Positions 44,700 through 56,109 of a stretch of DNA of 64,000 bases are shown in pieces; position 1 is the stretch's first letter, and every line of letters starts with the position of its first letter. The DNA is from Diplonema papillatum (lineage: Eukaryota > Euglenozoa > Diplonemea > Diplonemida > Diplonemidae). Location of the stretch: NCBI GenBank assembly GCA_030068145.1, contig JAPJBO010000543.1, positions 89,461 to 153,460 of the forward strand, in the 5' to 3' direction. A program made the translations under genes and the position numbers. The notes beneath the pieces were generated by a model. It was not told the DNA's origin. It was given only the letters and a program-made list of their open reading frames with translations, and made no database searches.

Positions 44700-45543
44700 C
44701 ATACTTGTACCCCGCCTTCAAAAAAGCGGGATCCCCGCTTTTTTTTTCTTTTTTCCCAAATTTGGAAAAAGCGGGGGAAATAGCGGGGGAAAAGCGGGGA
44801 AAAAGCGGGTAATTCAATACTCACCTACCTCATCGTCACACTCTCCCGCCGAGTTCCGGAGCCAAACACTGCGTGATGTCGCCGTTGATGAGGAGTTTGC
44901 CCTGAGCGAGAGCTCGTTCGGGGTCAGCCGCTTGCGGCGCTTGTTCCCTGAGATCGTACTCAGGGTTGAAACCCCCGAAGTTACAAGCAGGGCATGTATT
45001 CAGCATCCCCCGTGTGCAACTGCGGAAGTCGCAGCCGAAGTCGCTTCGGTTTCATAGCCGTCACTGTCGCTGTCGCTGCCAGCCGAAGAAACGGCTTTCG
45101 GGGCGACTTTCGGGGCCTTCCAGGCAACCTTCGGGGCGACCGCCCTGCCTTGCTTCTTCATGGCGACCTTCTTGGCCACGGGGGAAAGGTTGCGTGTGCG
45201 CGTCGCCGACCCCCCCAGTTCGGGAAAAGGGGTCGTGCCCAATATAGGAAAGGGGGTCCGGGCCTGTCCGAACAATGTCCCCGGCACCGCGCTTGGTCTG
45301 TGCAGGATCTCTTTTTCGGAAGCATGCCTGATCTACGACCCGAGGACCTCCGAGCCTCCCCGACAGGTGTGGACGACCTGTTCGCCCATATTCGTCCAGA
45401 ATTGTGTTGTCTGATCCCCCGTTTTTTCCCCCGCGTTTCCCCCGCTTTTTTAAAAAGCGGGGAAAAAGCGGGGAAAATCCCCGCTTTTCCCCCGCTGTTT
45501 TCCCCGCTTCCCCCGCTTTTTTTTAAGGCGGGGTACAAGTATG
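44700..45543. mobile_element. 844-bp TIR element inserted in the 43-bp array
   Basis: The left end CATACTTGTACCCCGCCTT and the reversed right end (ACTTGTAC, GGGGTACAAGTATG on the plus strand) are inverted copies extending about 30 bp into AAAAAAGCGGG. ATCAAT flanks both sides (44694-44699 and 45544-45549), consistent with a 6-bp target duplication, though repeat context allows shorter readings. Inside, on the minus strand near 45000-45160, is a short frame with KKQGRAVAPKVAWKAPK and AGSDSDSDGYETEA; this could be a remnant of an element protein but matches no family I know. Inner GCGGGG/CCCCGC runs extend the termini. Confidence 0.85.
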
Positions 45544-45549
45544 ATCAAT

Positions 45550-45705
45550 TCTAATTAATTTTTTGGATTTGGCATCAGACGTTGACTACCAAGTCTAATT
45601 GATTTTGGATCCGAACCTAGACGTTGCCTACCAATTTTAATTAAATTTGGAGCCAAACCTGAACGTTGACTACCAATTCTAATTAATTTTGGATCCACCA
45701 CAGGA
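45550..45705. repeat. 43-bp degenerate AT-rich tandem array, right part
   Basis: Three to four more GTTGACTACCAAGTCTAATT-type units follow the right target copy, so the array predates the insertion. From 45706 to 46345 there are only A runs (45780, 45866) and no gene. Confidence 0.85.
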
Positions 45706-46349
45706 CCCCGAGGGCGAAAAGGACTTTTCTGCAGAGGAGGAAAAGCTATATAAATCCCTGGGCGTCTCGGCTGCCGACAAAAAAAAAAAAAGCTCCACGA
45801 ACGTAGTCCCACACTCTCCGCTTAGTCCACGGGGGTCGTGCGTCAAGCATTTTTTCCGGGTTACAAAAAAAAAAAAAAAAAAACCTAGCCTCCCACGTCA
45901 CTTTTTGCCTGAGATTCGTCCCTTCTTCTGGAGTTTCATTTCAGCGCCAAACGGCGGGAGCCCGTCTTGCGGCAGGTACGCTAAGTGCGCCGCGCCCCTC
46001 GCCGCAGTCCGTGCAGGGAGCAACAGTGCGCATTGTTGAGCCGGTCCACACCCCTGCCCGTAGTTTAGGCTGTTGCTAGGCTGTTGAGGTTAGTTTCAGC
46101 TTAGTGTGAGTTTGATCAAAGTAACATCAAGGGAGCCCTTACAAAGACCAGCCGCAGCCAACGCCGCGTGGGTGCGGGCTTTGATATTAATCATCATGTT
46201 TCAAACCCCCGATTGCGCGTAAGCTGGAAGCACCCAGAGGACACCCGATGGTACGAAGATGCAGTTGCCCGCATCCATCCGGCAATCAGCTCGCATCGGG
46301 GAGGTGACGCTACCCACCTGGACACGTGTCCTGCTGCCGGGTGAGGTTA

Positions 46350-46435
46350 GTTGAGGTTAGCATGCAGAGTGTGTAGCGATGGCCTGCATTAATCAGCAGG
46401 TGACTACCACTTCAAATCGTACCGTGTCGGCACTG
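46350..46435 (+). repeat. Dispersed repeat family A, copy 3
   Basis: CATGCAGAGTGTGTAGCGATGGCCTGCATTA with GACTACCACTTCAAATCGTA resembles the 0.9-kb copy, with more changes. Confidence 0.55.
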
Positions 46436-46525
46436 CTGATAAGAGGCAGTTCGATGCAATTCCAGGGGATAGGGGGTGAACCGGCTCACCTCCTCCCTCC
46501 CCGCCCTCACGAGTTGCCCGGCAGT

Positions 46526-46800
46526 TTTAACAGATTGCTCAGACACGGTTGTAGATGCCTTCTCCCCGTGACGGATTCGCCTGTGCTCCAGTAGCACGGG
46601 TGGTCCTGGCTGTGACGAGCTACGAACAGCCGCCTGACAAACCAGACTCACACCGCAGCCCTGTCTGCAGACACTCAGGTTCCGCGCTGATGATGGTCCG
46701 CCTTATGTGTCCGTGGCTTAAAGGACCGAAACACGGCGCAGACGGGACCAGTGCGGTGTTGCGCACATACCCATTCCAAGCACGTTCTTGCAATCTCCCC
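46526..46800 (+). repeat. Dispersed repeat family B, copy 3 (long form)
   Basis: AGATTGCTCAGACACGGTTG, GTGACGGATTCGCCTGTGC, CCAGACTCACACCGC, GTGTCCGTGGCTTAAAGGAC and AAGCACGTTCTTGCAATCTC in the same order as at 32.6 kb. CCGCCCTCACGAGTTGCCCGGCAG flanks it at about 46500 and about 46799, in direct orientation on both sides. Confidence 0.85.
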
Positions 46801-47303
46801 GCCCTCACGAGTTGCCCGGCAGCCCTGGCGAAGCCGGCAGCTCCAAACGAGGTGGCCCTCGTCTTCTTGCAATGCCCGTTCCCGACTTTTTGCCGACGAC
46901 GTGGGCACCCACCCTCCCACCATACCAACAACAATAGTGCCAATCCCCCTCACTCCGCGGCGTACGGGAGAGCTCTTCATCGTGTCCAGATGGTAGGGAT
47001 ATGCACCGTAATCGCGGCGTGGTTTGGACCAAAAACATTTTTTTCCCGGCTCCTCCGATTGTTTTGGTCCTTCGTTCCCCCCCAGGGCAAACGGCCCGCG
47101 GGACCAAGATGTAAGGGGGGTGGGGGAGTGTGGCATCGCTCCCGGTACAGTACCTTCCCTCGCGAAATCGCAGTTCCTTGGCTGCGGGTTCTCGGGTGCA
47201 GATCGGTGTGGTTTTACACGGGTTTCGGTTGTAGCACACCCGCTTTTCGGATGTGACTCGTGCACCCTCTTTTGACTCCAGCTTGCTGCCGCTGGACCTC
47301 ATT

Positions 47304-47540
47304 GTGTGACAGCGTGTCACTCCTGTCCTGCGTTCACGGAGCTGGCCCGATCATGCGTTTGCGTTGGCAGTTGGTCACCAGCACCTTCCTCGTAAACCAG
47401 CACGTCTGGCTGGGACACCTCAGCGTGTGACAGCGTATCCCTCCTGCCTTCATGGTGCTGGTCCGATCGTGTGTTTGCGTTTTGCAGTTGGTCACCGACA
47501 CCTTATTCGTAAACCAGCACGTCTGGCTGGGACACCCAGT
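47304..47540. repeat. Tandem duplication of about 117 bp
   Basis: GTGTGACAGCGT, CCCGATC or TCCGATC followed by a GTGTTTGCGTT-type stretch, CAGTTGGTCACC and TCGTAAACCAGCACGTCTGG occur twice with about 10% change. The rest of 47541-48040 shows no convincing gene. Confidence 0.85.
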
Positions 47541-48043
47541 ACTGCCCCCTGCGGAGCTTGCTCGGTCGTGCGGTGTGGCCGGAAGGTGGCGCCGAGCGAC
47601 CTCGAGCGATCGGATGCAGGGGACTGGGGTTGCCCGTAGGCCTCCGGGGTCTGTAAGGGTGTTTTGGCTTTGGCCGCGTGTTTGGCGAGATCCCCGATGC
47701 AAGCGGCCGTAATTCATCTGGTGGGTGGCACTGGTTCGTCAGGATTAGACAGCATCCTTCCATCCATTGTTGCTTCGATATACGTACCCAGTACGCATCG
47801 AGGCTGTTTCTCCTCGCTGCCTGGCTGTTCCGAACCGCCGAGCCAAATATACATACGGCCAGCCCATCGGCTTCGTGGCTCGCTTTCAGAACACGCCAGC
47901 TTGGACACTTTAAAGAGCTCGACATCACCGCGGACCCATTGGCAAGTCCACTACCGTTCCCACTCGTTTCATGCAACTCCGATCCCTGGGATCCTCGGAC
48001 CGAATTCCCCGTTCCCCCACTCGATGCAAGCATCAAACATGTA

Positions 48044-48111
48044 GTACCATGGTTTTGGGGAAATCTTAGTTTCGTGCACACGAAACTAATATTTCCCCAA
48101 AACCATGGTAC
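48044..48111. other. Long near-perfect palindrome: 33-bp arms, 2-bp loop
   Basis: GTACCATGGTTTTGGGGAAA with TCTTAGTTTCGTG (48044-48076) is the reverse complement of 48079-48111, with a single mismatch (C opposite A). Transcribed, it would form a tight 33-bp hairpin. No coding context. Confidence 0.9.
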
Positions 48112-48225
48112 TGCACATGGCAACCCCGTGTCCACTGAGCGAAGTTTACTCCGCAGATTTGCCTCTCTGTATAACCAGCAACTTAGTGCGATCTAGCAAG
48201 TCGCAGTCACAAGAGTTCTTTTACC

Positions 48226-48372
48226 GGTTGCCGGTTGTAGGGGCCTTCTCCCGGTGCTCTGGTAGCATGGGTGGGCCCTGGCTGTGACGAGCTAGCGAAC
48301 AGCCGCCTGACAAGGCAGACTCACACCGCTGTCCTGGCTGCACATCCAAGCGCGTTCCTGCAGTTCCCCCTT
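48226..48372 (+). repeat. Dispersed repeat family B, copy 4 (internally deleted)
   Basis: CGGTTGTAGGGGCCTTCTCC, GGCTGTGACGAGCTAGCGAA, CAGACTCACACCGCTGTCC and AAGCGCGTTCCTGCAGTTCC. The middle GGCTTAAAGGACCG part is missing. Confidence 0.75.
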
Positions 48373-49559
48373 CTCAGAGTTCAAAGTAATGTTCTCTTCT
48401 GCGTCTCTTGCTTCCTCCTTTACTTTGATCATAGGTGTCACGGCAAGTTTTGGCAGCCGCTGCTTAACAAATCCATGTGGTTCATGTACTTAAAAGAACT
48501 CAATGCTTAACAAAATTTGACGTGGGCGGCTTTGGATTTACATCTGAATGACACCTCAATACAAAAAAAGTTGTCGACAACTAACAAGTAAAAGAATAAA
48601 ACAAAACTACGCACTTCTTTCGCCTCCGACAACACCGCGAACCCCCCCTTATTGTGTTCCTGTTGTCGTCCACCAATTCCTCCCAACTGGCCGCTCCAAA
48701 CCCTCGTCCCGGATTTTACCGGGCGCTGCCATCTTCAACCCTTTTTGCCGCTGAAAAAACAACGAGCTGAAAGATGTCAAAATCAGACGCAGTAAGGGAC
48801 ATGGGGGTAGACCGGCTTGTCCCCAAAAATAGGAAGGTGGGGCTGACATTCTTAGTTCCTGCTGGGTTTGGTCTATTCAGTTACGCCGGAGTGGCTGTCT
48901 ACATGAAACCCCGCCTCATGCCAAACTCTCCTGGTGTTGGTTCGGGAAGGTGCTCCTCCTGTCATGAGCTTTGCTCCAATTCCCACAGTAAACTGTAGAA
49001 AGTGCCATAGCGCGCGAAGACATCCTGACACACGATTCGCATGACGATTCGCCAATGTTGTCACACATGTTAACAGCATGTCCTGTGAAACCACTTGTTG
49101 TTGCCATAACAAGTAGTCGTGAAGCCCCTGCAACGACGAGGATCATTTTCTCTTTTTGCTTTCCCTTTTCGTAACAAAGAAATACCATACTGCAAACGGG
49201 GGAAAAGAGCAAAAGAAGGTCGCTTCCTTTTTGTGAAGGACCCTCCGAGTCTCTTTCACTCGAACGCGTGACCGGCAAGCGAGCGGACGAGAACAGCTTC
49301 GGGCGGTTGACGAGTGGGCTGTGTGGTTAGTTGCTCTTCCGAGGCCACCCTGGTCTCATGGGCCACCCTAGTCTCATGTTTGCCCCCTCTTTTTTTTGTA
49401 AGAGAAACTCTCCTCCAACCATGCAAAGCGTCACCATTCGGTGAGCCGTTGTGCTCCTTTTCAATGCATTTGGAAGTGAAGCAATGGTCGAAGAGAACCG
49501 TTATCGGCCGAAATGCATCATCACTTTGTTTCCCTGAAACATCTGCGAAACGAACCCGA

Positions 49560-49715
49560 CTCACATCGCTGTCATGTCTGCAACCACTCAGGTTCTATGC
49601 TGAGATGATGGCCCGTCTACTGTGAGGCCACGGCTTAAAGGACCGAAACATGGTGCATGTAGGGACACGGTTGGTGGTGAGCACGGAAATAACCACTCCA
49701 AGCCCTCTAGCAACA
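49560..49715 (+). repeat. Dispersed repeat family B, copy 5 (diverged)
   Basis: ACTCACATCGCTGTCATGTC, CACGGCTTAAAGGACCGAAA, CATGGTGCATGTAGGGACAC and CACTCCAAGCCCTCTAGCAA follow the family order. No gene was found between 48373 and 50280 apart from repeat traces. Confidence 0.7.
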
Positions 49716-50284
49716 CCCCCCGTACCCTTTTACCCTCCGCGCAAAATCCTCCCTTTCCCGACCACGCGACCCACTTATCATGGTGATAGCAAATTATGTC
49801 ACACGTTAGGTTGATGAAACTAAACGTCTTGTGTCTTTGCACATGTCATGTCACGTGTTATATAACATGCGAACCCCCATATCAAGTGGATCGCGCACAC
49901 ACGCTCTCTGCTTTTTTTCTTTTCTCCTTCCCTTTTTTTTGGAATAGGCACCTGACTGTTCCAAAAAGAGCGAAATTATCCTGCGAGGCGGCCGGTTGCG
50001 AAGTTGCTACAAAAAAAAAGAACAACGCAAAACTTTTCCCTCTACAAGACGGAGGGAAACGTGTTGTATGCTCCAACGCATGCCACAGAGGTGTTCATCG
50101 TGAATGGGGCAATACCACCACTGGCAGCACACAACAAAGGGATCTGTCGGTTCAGCGACCTTCAGGGCCGAAATGGCAGGTATCCCTTTACAAGGCTCAA
50201 TATCTCCCGGAGGCTGATGGCGAACAAGTACAATGATGGAAAGATGCAAAAAGAACTTGGAAAAGAGGGTTGAAAGTGAAGTGT

Positions 50285-50620
50285 TAGGCACTACGCTCAC
50301 GTGTTATGCACAACCTCATGCGTGCCGGGGTGGCCGATCTCCCCCCGCAAGGCACCACTCCAGCCCTAAGGATGTGCCTACCGCTCAAAGTGTTAGGCAC
50401 AACCTCACGCGTGCTGGGGTGACCGATCTCCCCCCGCAAGACATCACTCCAGCCCGAAGGATGTGCCTACCGCTCAAAGTGTTAGGCACAACCTCACGCG
50501 TGCTGGGGTGACCGATCTCCGCCTGCAAGACATCACTCCAGCCCTAAGGATGCGCCTGCCATTCACGTGTTAGGCACAACCTCATGCGCGCTGGGGTGAC
50601 CGATACCCCCCCCCCCCCCC
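50285..50620. repeat. Tandem repeat of about 88 bp (GTGTTAGGCACAACCTCA type), four copies
   Basis: Units contain GTGTTAGGCACAACCTCACG, GGGGTGACCGATCTCC, CCGCAAGACATCACTCCAGC and AGGATGTGCCTACCGCTCA. The last unit is interrupted after CCGATACCCCC by a TIR element, and its remainder (CCGCAAGGCATCACTCCACG) reappears at 51847. Confidence 0.88.
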
Positions 50621-50626
50621 CCCCTA

Positions 50627-51834
50627 GGGGGGGTCAAAAGGTCTTTTTTTGCGTCAAAATGGTGACATTTTCAGCCTGTAGACTTAACGGCAGTTTAAGC
50701 CTAAAAAAACATGCACCCCGCCTCAGAAATGCCCGGAAACGTGTTTTCGGGGGAAGTTTCATGGAAAATGGCCCAGGGGGGGGTGTATTAGTTGATGGTT
50801 TTAGGGTGGACACCGTTCGGTACCGGCTAGCAGCCTGTGGGTGTGCTTCACTGTTCATACCATGCAAAGATGAGACTACAATCACGTACAGGCAGCCACA
50901 AATGGAAGCAAGAAAAGGGCGAACGACACCTAGGAGGAAGGCAGCTATGAACGTTGCTCGTCTGGTTGGTTAACAACGTCCCAAAAGGTTCTCTGGGTCT
51001 TGCGCAAGCTGAGGTGCTGTTGACACCGCAGGCAGCAGCTCTTCCCCGAACTTCTGCTAGAGCGATATTCACAAAGTTCGATGTCTTTCCGAGAAAAACA
51101 ATGAGATGCTATCATCCGTAGTGGGATTTTCCAGATTCCAACGTTTTTGTTGAAGGGATGCACGCGACAGTGTCGTTTATTCAAGTTCGCCTTTCGTACA
51201 CCACCCGAAAGGGTCGCATTGCACACGCACGGAAGACAATACTGGTCACCGGGGTGTATCTCTGGTACCTAACCCCAACGCACGTTGAGCTTGAACAAAA
51301 ATAGAAAACTGGACTTGAACGAAAAGGTTCGGCGGTGGATTTATAGGACTGCCACGACATAGCAGCTCAGGGCAGGGTATCTGCAGCTTGCGGTAGCACG
51401 CTACACGACACAGGCCACTACGAAAGCTGGCGCTGACGTCAAGGACTCGAGGGGGCGGCACGTTACGAAGCCGTACCTCATTGAGTCGCTTGTCGGTGCC
51501 TCCTACGAAGCCCCACCATCCCCAACTCTCAGGAAAGTCTTTTGAGTAAAAACACATAGGTTTGGGCAGTGTTGTTTTCCTTCTTCGGTTCATGCTGTCA
51601 CTATTTTTGGGGTTGTCACCTAAAAAGAAGAACACCGGTACCAAACGGTGTCCACCCTGAGTCCAAAAATTGGGCACTCGTAAAAAGGCCTTTTCGGGGC
51701 ACTTCAGCAGCCAAAAAGCATGTTTTAGGCATTTCTATACGGTTCTGGGGTGGTTTACCAAATTGTATTGCCTCTTAGGAGCCCCTATGTGGTTCTCAAA
51801 AAAATGACCTATTTTGACAGCTTTTGACCCCCCC
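50627..51834. mobile_element. 1.2-kb TIR element with GGGGGGGTCAAAAG ends, inserted in the 88-bp array
   Basis: GGGGGGGTCAAAAG (50627-50640) is perfectly inverted at 51821-51834, with TA directly outside both ends (50625-50626, 51835-51836). Further in, GCCTAAAAAAACATGC on the left is echoed by the reverse of GCATGTTTTAGGC on the right. No transposase domain can be read in either strand. A TA duplication is typical of Tc1/mariner-type elements but the TIR sequence is not diagnostic. Confidence 0.82.
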
Positions 51835-52099
51835 TACCCCCCCCCCCCCGCAAGGCATCACTCCACGCCCCGAGCCCCCCCGCAGCCCCTGTTTCCTCCC
51901 TCTCGCACCTTGTCCAACCTAGCGCCTGTTTCCACACATGTTCCTTCCGTTGGGTTCCCTTCTTTTCGCTGCGGCAAAGTGGCTTTGGTTGCGTCGCTGG
52001 AATTCGGTCGCTGGCAGTCTATAGTAGCGCAGAATTCTCCGTCGGCTGCCTCGTATTGCATTAGGAGACTGCTTGAGCCGGTCCACCCCCAGCTGATGG

Positions 52100-52165
52100 A
52101 CTATAGTTGTTGGGGTTAGAATGCGAGAATATACTGTAGTGATGGTCTGCATTAGTCACTAGGTG
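52100..52165 (+). repeat. Dispersed repeat family A, copy 4
   Basis: TTAGAATGCGAGAATATACT, GTAGTGATGGTCTGCATTAG and a GTGCC(T)G step parallel the 0.7-kb copy. It is preceded by GAGCCGGTCCACCCC, also seen at about 46040. The stretch 52166-52820 holds nothing I can name. Confidence 0.55.
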
Positions 52166-52827
52166 CCTGCACGGATAGACTAGCTCGATGCACTTCCAGG
52201 AAGAAAAATAGGAGTGGACAGGTTCACTGCTGTTTCGTAGCCCGTCTTCTTTCGTAGAAAGGACCCTGTGGCGGAAATGCGATCGTCAGCGCCTTCCCCG
52301 CAGGTAGTGCCCTTATTGTGTGGCGGTGGCACACGCTCTATATGCGGGTTGGCATCAGCCCAGGTCAGACTTTGCTCAGGCCGGGCTCGTCAACGGCAGC
52401 TGAACATTCCGCAACCCGGATGCAGAGATCTGAAGTGGTGACACATTGACGATCCTGTTGACCATGTCCACAGGCCCCGGATGATGCAGTCGTCTCTTTT
52501 TGAAGGAAGGGTTTTCTTGAAACGCTTCACGCGGGGACAGGGTTAACTATCCTGGAAAGCTGCACTTTCTTCGTGCAGGCCTCAAGACCGCCTGGGCCCA
52601 ATGGACGTTGCTGGCTTCAGTGCTAGGCCTGCTCTTGAGGCAGAGGCCGCGAAGGCAAACGGAGGGCGAAACACCCGTGACAAGCGAAGGGCAGCGGACC
52701 GGCCTGGTTTGGCAGTTTCTGGCCCACCACTACGATACTTTTCAGCCGATGCTAGCACTCAGGCAGCAGGACCCTCGTTGCCGTCCGGCTGACAACGATG
52801 CCGAGTTTAGGGGCCTTAGCATCAGCA

Positions 52828-52985
52828 CTGGGGGGGGGGGGGGACAGTGCTGACACTACCCTGAGAGCCCCCAACGACTTTGCAAGGGACCCCCCTCCCC
52901 CCCCAGGGGTGGCCCTAAGCGGCCAGATTGCGGAGTCGTTGGCAGAATCTGACCTGACCCCCCCCCCCCCCCCCCCCAGGGGTGG
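52828..52985. repeat. Cluster of G and C runs
   Basis: One G run (about 52831) and three C runs lie within 160 bp. CCCCAGGGGTGG follows two of the C runs (about 52903 and 52976). Possibly an inverted pair of G-run ends, but no target duplication was found. Confidence 0.6.
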
Positions 52986-53122
52986 AAACTGAATCTGGCC
53001 GGTCTGGGTTTTGGGTTTTATGTTTCCTGGGGGGGGTGGCTTGTCCAGGACATCAGCGTTTGTACTTAGAAGAATTCGAGGCCCACCTCACGGTTTTTGT
53101 GAAAGTTTGAAGAATGGGGGGT

Positions 53123-53143
53123 CCGGGGGGCCAAGCCCCCCGG
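53123..53143. other. Short GC hairpin
   Basis: CCGGGGGGC and GCCCCCCGG are separated by CAA. A strong 9-bp stem with no T run after it, so I do not call it a terminator. Confidence 0.5.
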
Positions 53144-53753
53144 CCGGACGGTACGGTACGCCAAGGTACGCCTTCGGCGTTTTTTCGCGTTGATCTTCGG
53201 AAACCCAGTGCTTCGAGTGGATGTCCCGAAAACTATACAATATTACAGTATGTGGCGTATATTTAGAGTTAAAGTTCGCTTGAAATACCGGGGTTTTAGG
53301 GTCTCCGTGTGACCGTTCATGAATGGGTTCTCTTAGAGCAAGAAAGGGCTTTATGGTTACGGATTGTATATTTATTGCATGCTTTCGTTATGGGTTATGG
53401 CTAGCCATATCCGGGACTGTTTGTGGTATTTGCGGGAATATCAAAATACAATCATTCCCCGCAAGTTACCCCTCCGAACCTTCAACTCGTATGGGATAGC
53501 CGGAACATTCGACATTATCTATCATCAGAGGCAGAGTATGCTTGCGGACAACGTCCCGAACGGCAAGACAAGGAAAGAAACTCCGAAGCTGTGCTTTCAA
53601 TTTTCCCCAGTTCCAGGTCAGGGTGAGAACCAAAGTGAAAAGTCCTAGCAAGCAAGCCGTCTTCGTTTTACCAAAAATGATTTACGGCCCATTGAAAAAC
53701 AGAACAGTTCTATTTTATGTACCAATGGACTCGGGGTACGTACGGCAGTATGG

Positions 53754-56109
53754 CTAAGACGACGATGACGACGACGACGATGAACATGATGATGATGCTG
53801 ATGATGATGATGATGATGACGACGACACGTTGCTTCGCTTTATGGCCTTGGGCGGCGGACAAGAGGGCGGGCATGACGAGGCACGTTTTCGTTTGCCTTG
53901 TGGGACTGCGGGAACAGCTGCTGAGGAACGATTGTCAGTTGTTGACGGGGCGGGTTTAGTGGCCGGTGTCGTGCGTTTGCCTTGTGGGACTGCGGGAACA
54001 GCTGCTGAGGAACGATTGTCAGTTGTTGACGGGGCGGGTTTAGTGGCCGGTGTCGTGCGTTTGCCTTGTGGGACTGCGGGAACAGCTGCTGAGGAACGCT
54101 TGTCAGTTGTTGACGGGGCGGGTTTAGTGGCCGATGTCGTGCGGAGGCGTTTGTGTGTTCCCAGTGTATCGGGTTGGTGGGTTGGCTTTCTTTTCGCTGA
54201 AGCCGTAACAACAGGGAGCAGAATAGGCGAAGCAGATGCAGGCTGCGATGGAGCTGCTACGGCAGACGGCGCTGCAGAGGCTGATATGGACCCTCTTGGC
54301 CGAGAAGGGGCAGGTCTTGATTGAGCAGTGTTGGCAGGCGACGACGTAGCTGCGTTGGCGGCTGGGGCAACTCGTGAACGAGCACCCGCGGAAGGGGTGC
54401 TTCTTAGGGTGGCGATGGGCTGCGACGCGGTAGATGCTTTGGCACCCGGGGCAACTTGTGGTCGAGCACCCGCGGAAGGGATGCTTTGAGCTTTCGGCTG
54501 CTGCCCAGGCGATGAGGTAGCTGCGTTGGCGGTCGGGGTAACTCGCGATCGAGAAACCGCGGATGGAGTGATGCTTGGGCGGGCCACCGGCTGCTGTCCA
54601 GTCGGACCTGCCACGCGAGCCGTCAGCAGAGCCGCAACGATGCTGGCAATTGCGATGTTACCCAGGAGGCCCTTTACCCCGAGCCAATGCGCGAGATCTC
54701 GTTCACGCAGTTCGTCGACGGTCCGCTGGACGGCAGGGTCTTGCCCTCGGCGATGCATGGCCTCTACCCATGTCCACGTCTTCCGGTTCCGCTCCGCCTC
54801 CGAGTCGGTCTCCTTTTTTGGGCGCCCGCCACAATCCCTTCGGTCCTTTACGTTCCAGAACCGGATGCCATCCATCAGGAAGTCGTGAGCATCAGCCGGT
54901 GATGGACCGTTCTTCGATATCAGCATCTCTTGGCTGATTGTTTCCACCTCCACCCGGTTTCTGAGCTCGCTAACTCGCCAACGCATTTCGCCGAAGTCGC
55001 GCTCTACGCCGCAGCTGCTGGCACACCCGGTGCAGAGTGTCACTTGAAGGACACGAGCGGCACGAGAACCCTGGTCCGACAACTCCACCAAACGCGCCCT
55101 CCAGAAGTCGAGGAAGAGAAGTTTGGTGCACCGGGCGGCCTCCTTGACCTTCCCCCAGTCTTTCAGCAGCGCGCTGTGCTCCTTGTCGTTCGGGTACGCA
55201 AGTTCGCACATGCGCGTCCATGCAGACTCGCCGTAATCGGTGTCGACAAGACGTTCCTTCAGGAGACCGACATCCAGCACGGTGACGGCGTCTAGCACGT
55301 TGGCAGACATGACGGTCTCCGGGACCAGCAACGAGATGGCACGATGATGGACGCTGAGGTACGCGTCCGGGACATTCATCACCGCAAGTGCGAGCTGCGC
55401 CTTCTGCAGGTAGGCAGCAATCTGGCTGGCCTGACCCGCCTCCAACTGCCCAATCAGCTGCGGACACGCAAGGGCTCCGAATAGCTGAGACAAGTACCTC
55501 AGGCCGCTTTTCCGACTTCCCCTTCTTCTGCGCCCGCCTGACGACCGACTCCATGCTGAGGCATTTCGCCCACGCGTCGCGCATGCGAGACGCTTTCGTC
55601 ATCGACGTTGCCCATTTCTTGAGCCAGCGAATTCGCCAGCTGCCATCCGGTTTCAACGCCGTCTTTCCCGCTTCGGAGCACGCTTCCCGAAGGGTACGGC
55701 GCATCAGCGTGCTGGATTTGAAAATCCGATTCACCGACCGAACGGTGCTGGTGATCTGCTTTACAGCGGGATCTTCCAGAACAAACTTCAACTTTGTCTG
55801 AAGCAGGTGAGCCGCATCGAGCGCTTTAGCGATGCCTTTTTTTTTGCGCCCGCTGTTTTTAGCGATCAGCGCTATCACCCCTTCATTTCGACCTATCATA
55901 GTCGCGCCGTCGTCGGAACACCACCCATAAATGTCCGACATGCTGACGGAGAGGGGGTTGAGGAGCTTCGTAACTGCCTTGTACGTGGCGTCCCCAGTCG
56001 CGCTCGCGTTGTCCGACCCCTTCGGAACGTTTGGCACACGCCCAATGAAGGTCTCCTTCAAAAGACTGGGTTCCGAGGCATCGGCGTATCGCACACGTAC
56101 GCCTACCAC
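53754..56109 (-). CDS. hAT-family transposase with one frame break
   Basis: Two minus-strand frames join: 56109-55498 and 55484-53754. The first carries a hAT catalytic-core signature (CSDDGATMIGRNEGVIALIA, residues 64-83, then AHLLQ in place of the usual CxxH). The second ends the fold with a hAT dimerisation motif (CASSCGVERDFGEMRW and RVSELRNRV) about 150-195 residues on. Between them, GTACTTGTCTCAG (13 bases, starting GT and ending AG) must be skipped to keep frame. This is more likely a frameshift than an intron. After the dimerisation domain comes an unusual tail of about 300 residues rich in Ala, Pro, Ser and Thr, with three 28-residue repeats (TTPATKPAPSTTDNRSSAAV type) and a poly-Ser end encoded by trinucleotide runs. 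The N-terminus is unclear; 56109 is only the first possible start codon in this frame. Confidence 0.82.

Noticed and set aside
46555..47265. ORFs of 196-233 codons on both strands
   Set aside because: Largely inside dispersed repeat family B, whose other copies do not preserve the frames.
47503..48135. 210-codon minus-strand ORF
   Set aside because: It runs across a palindrome and a tandem duplication, has no domain, and shows no codon pattern distinguishing it from flanking DNA.
53754..53830. Independent Asp/Met-rich ORF on the plus strand
   Set aside because: It is the antisense of the poly-Ser tail of the hAT frame; trinucleotide repeats open several frames.
55485..55497. A genuine 13-nt intron in the hAT gene
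   Set aside because: Shorter than any established spliceosomal intron; a frameshift explains it equally well.
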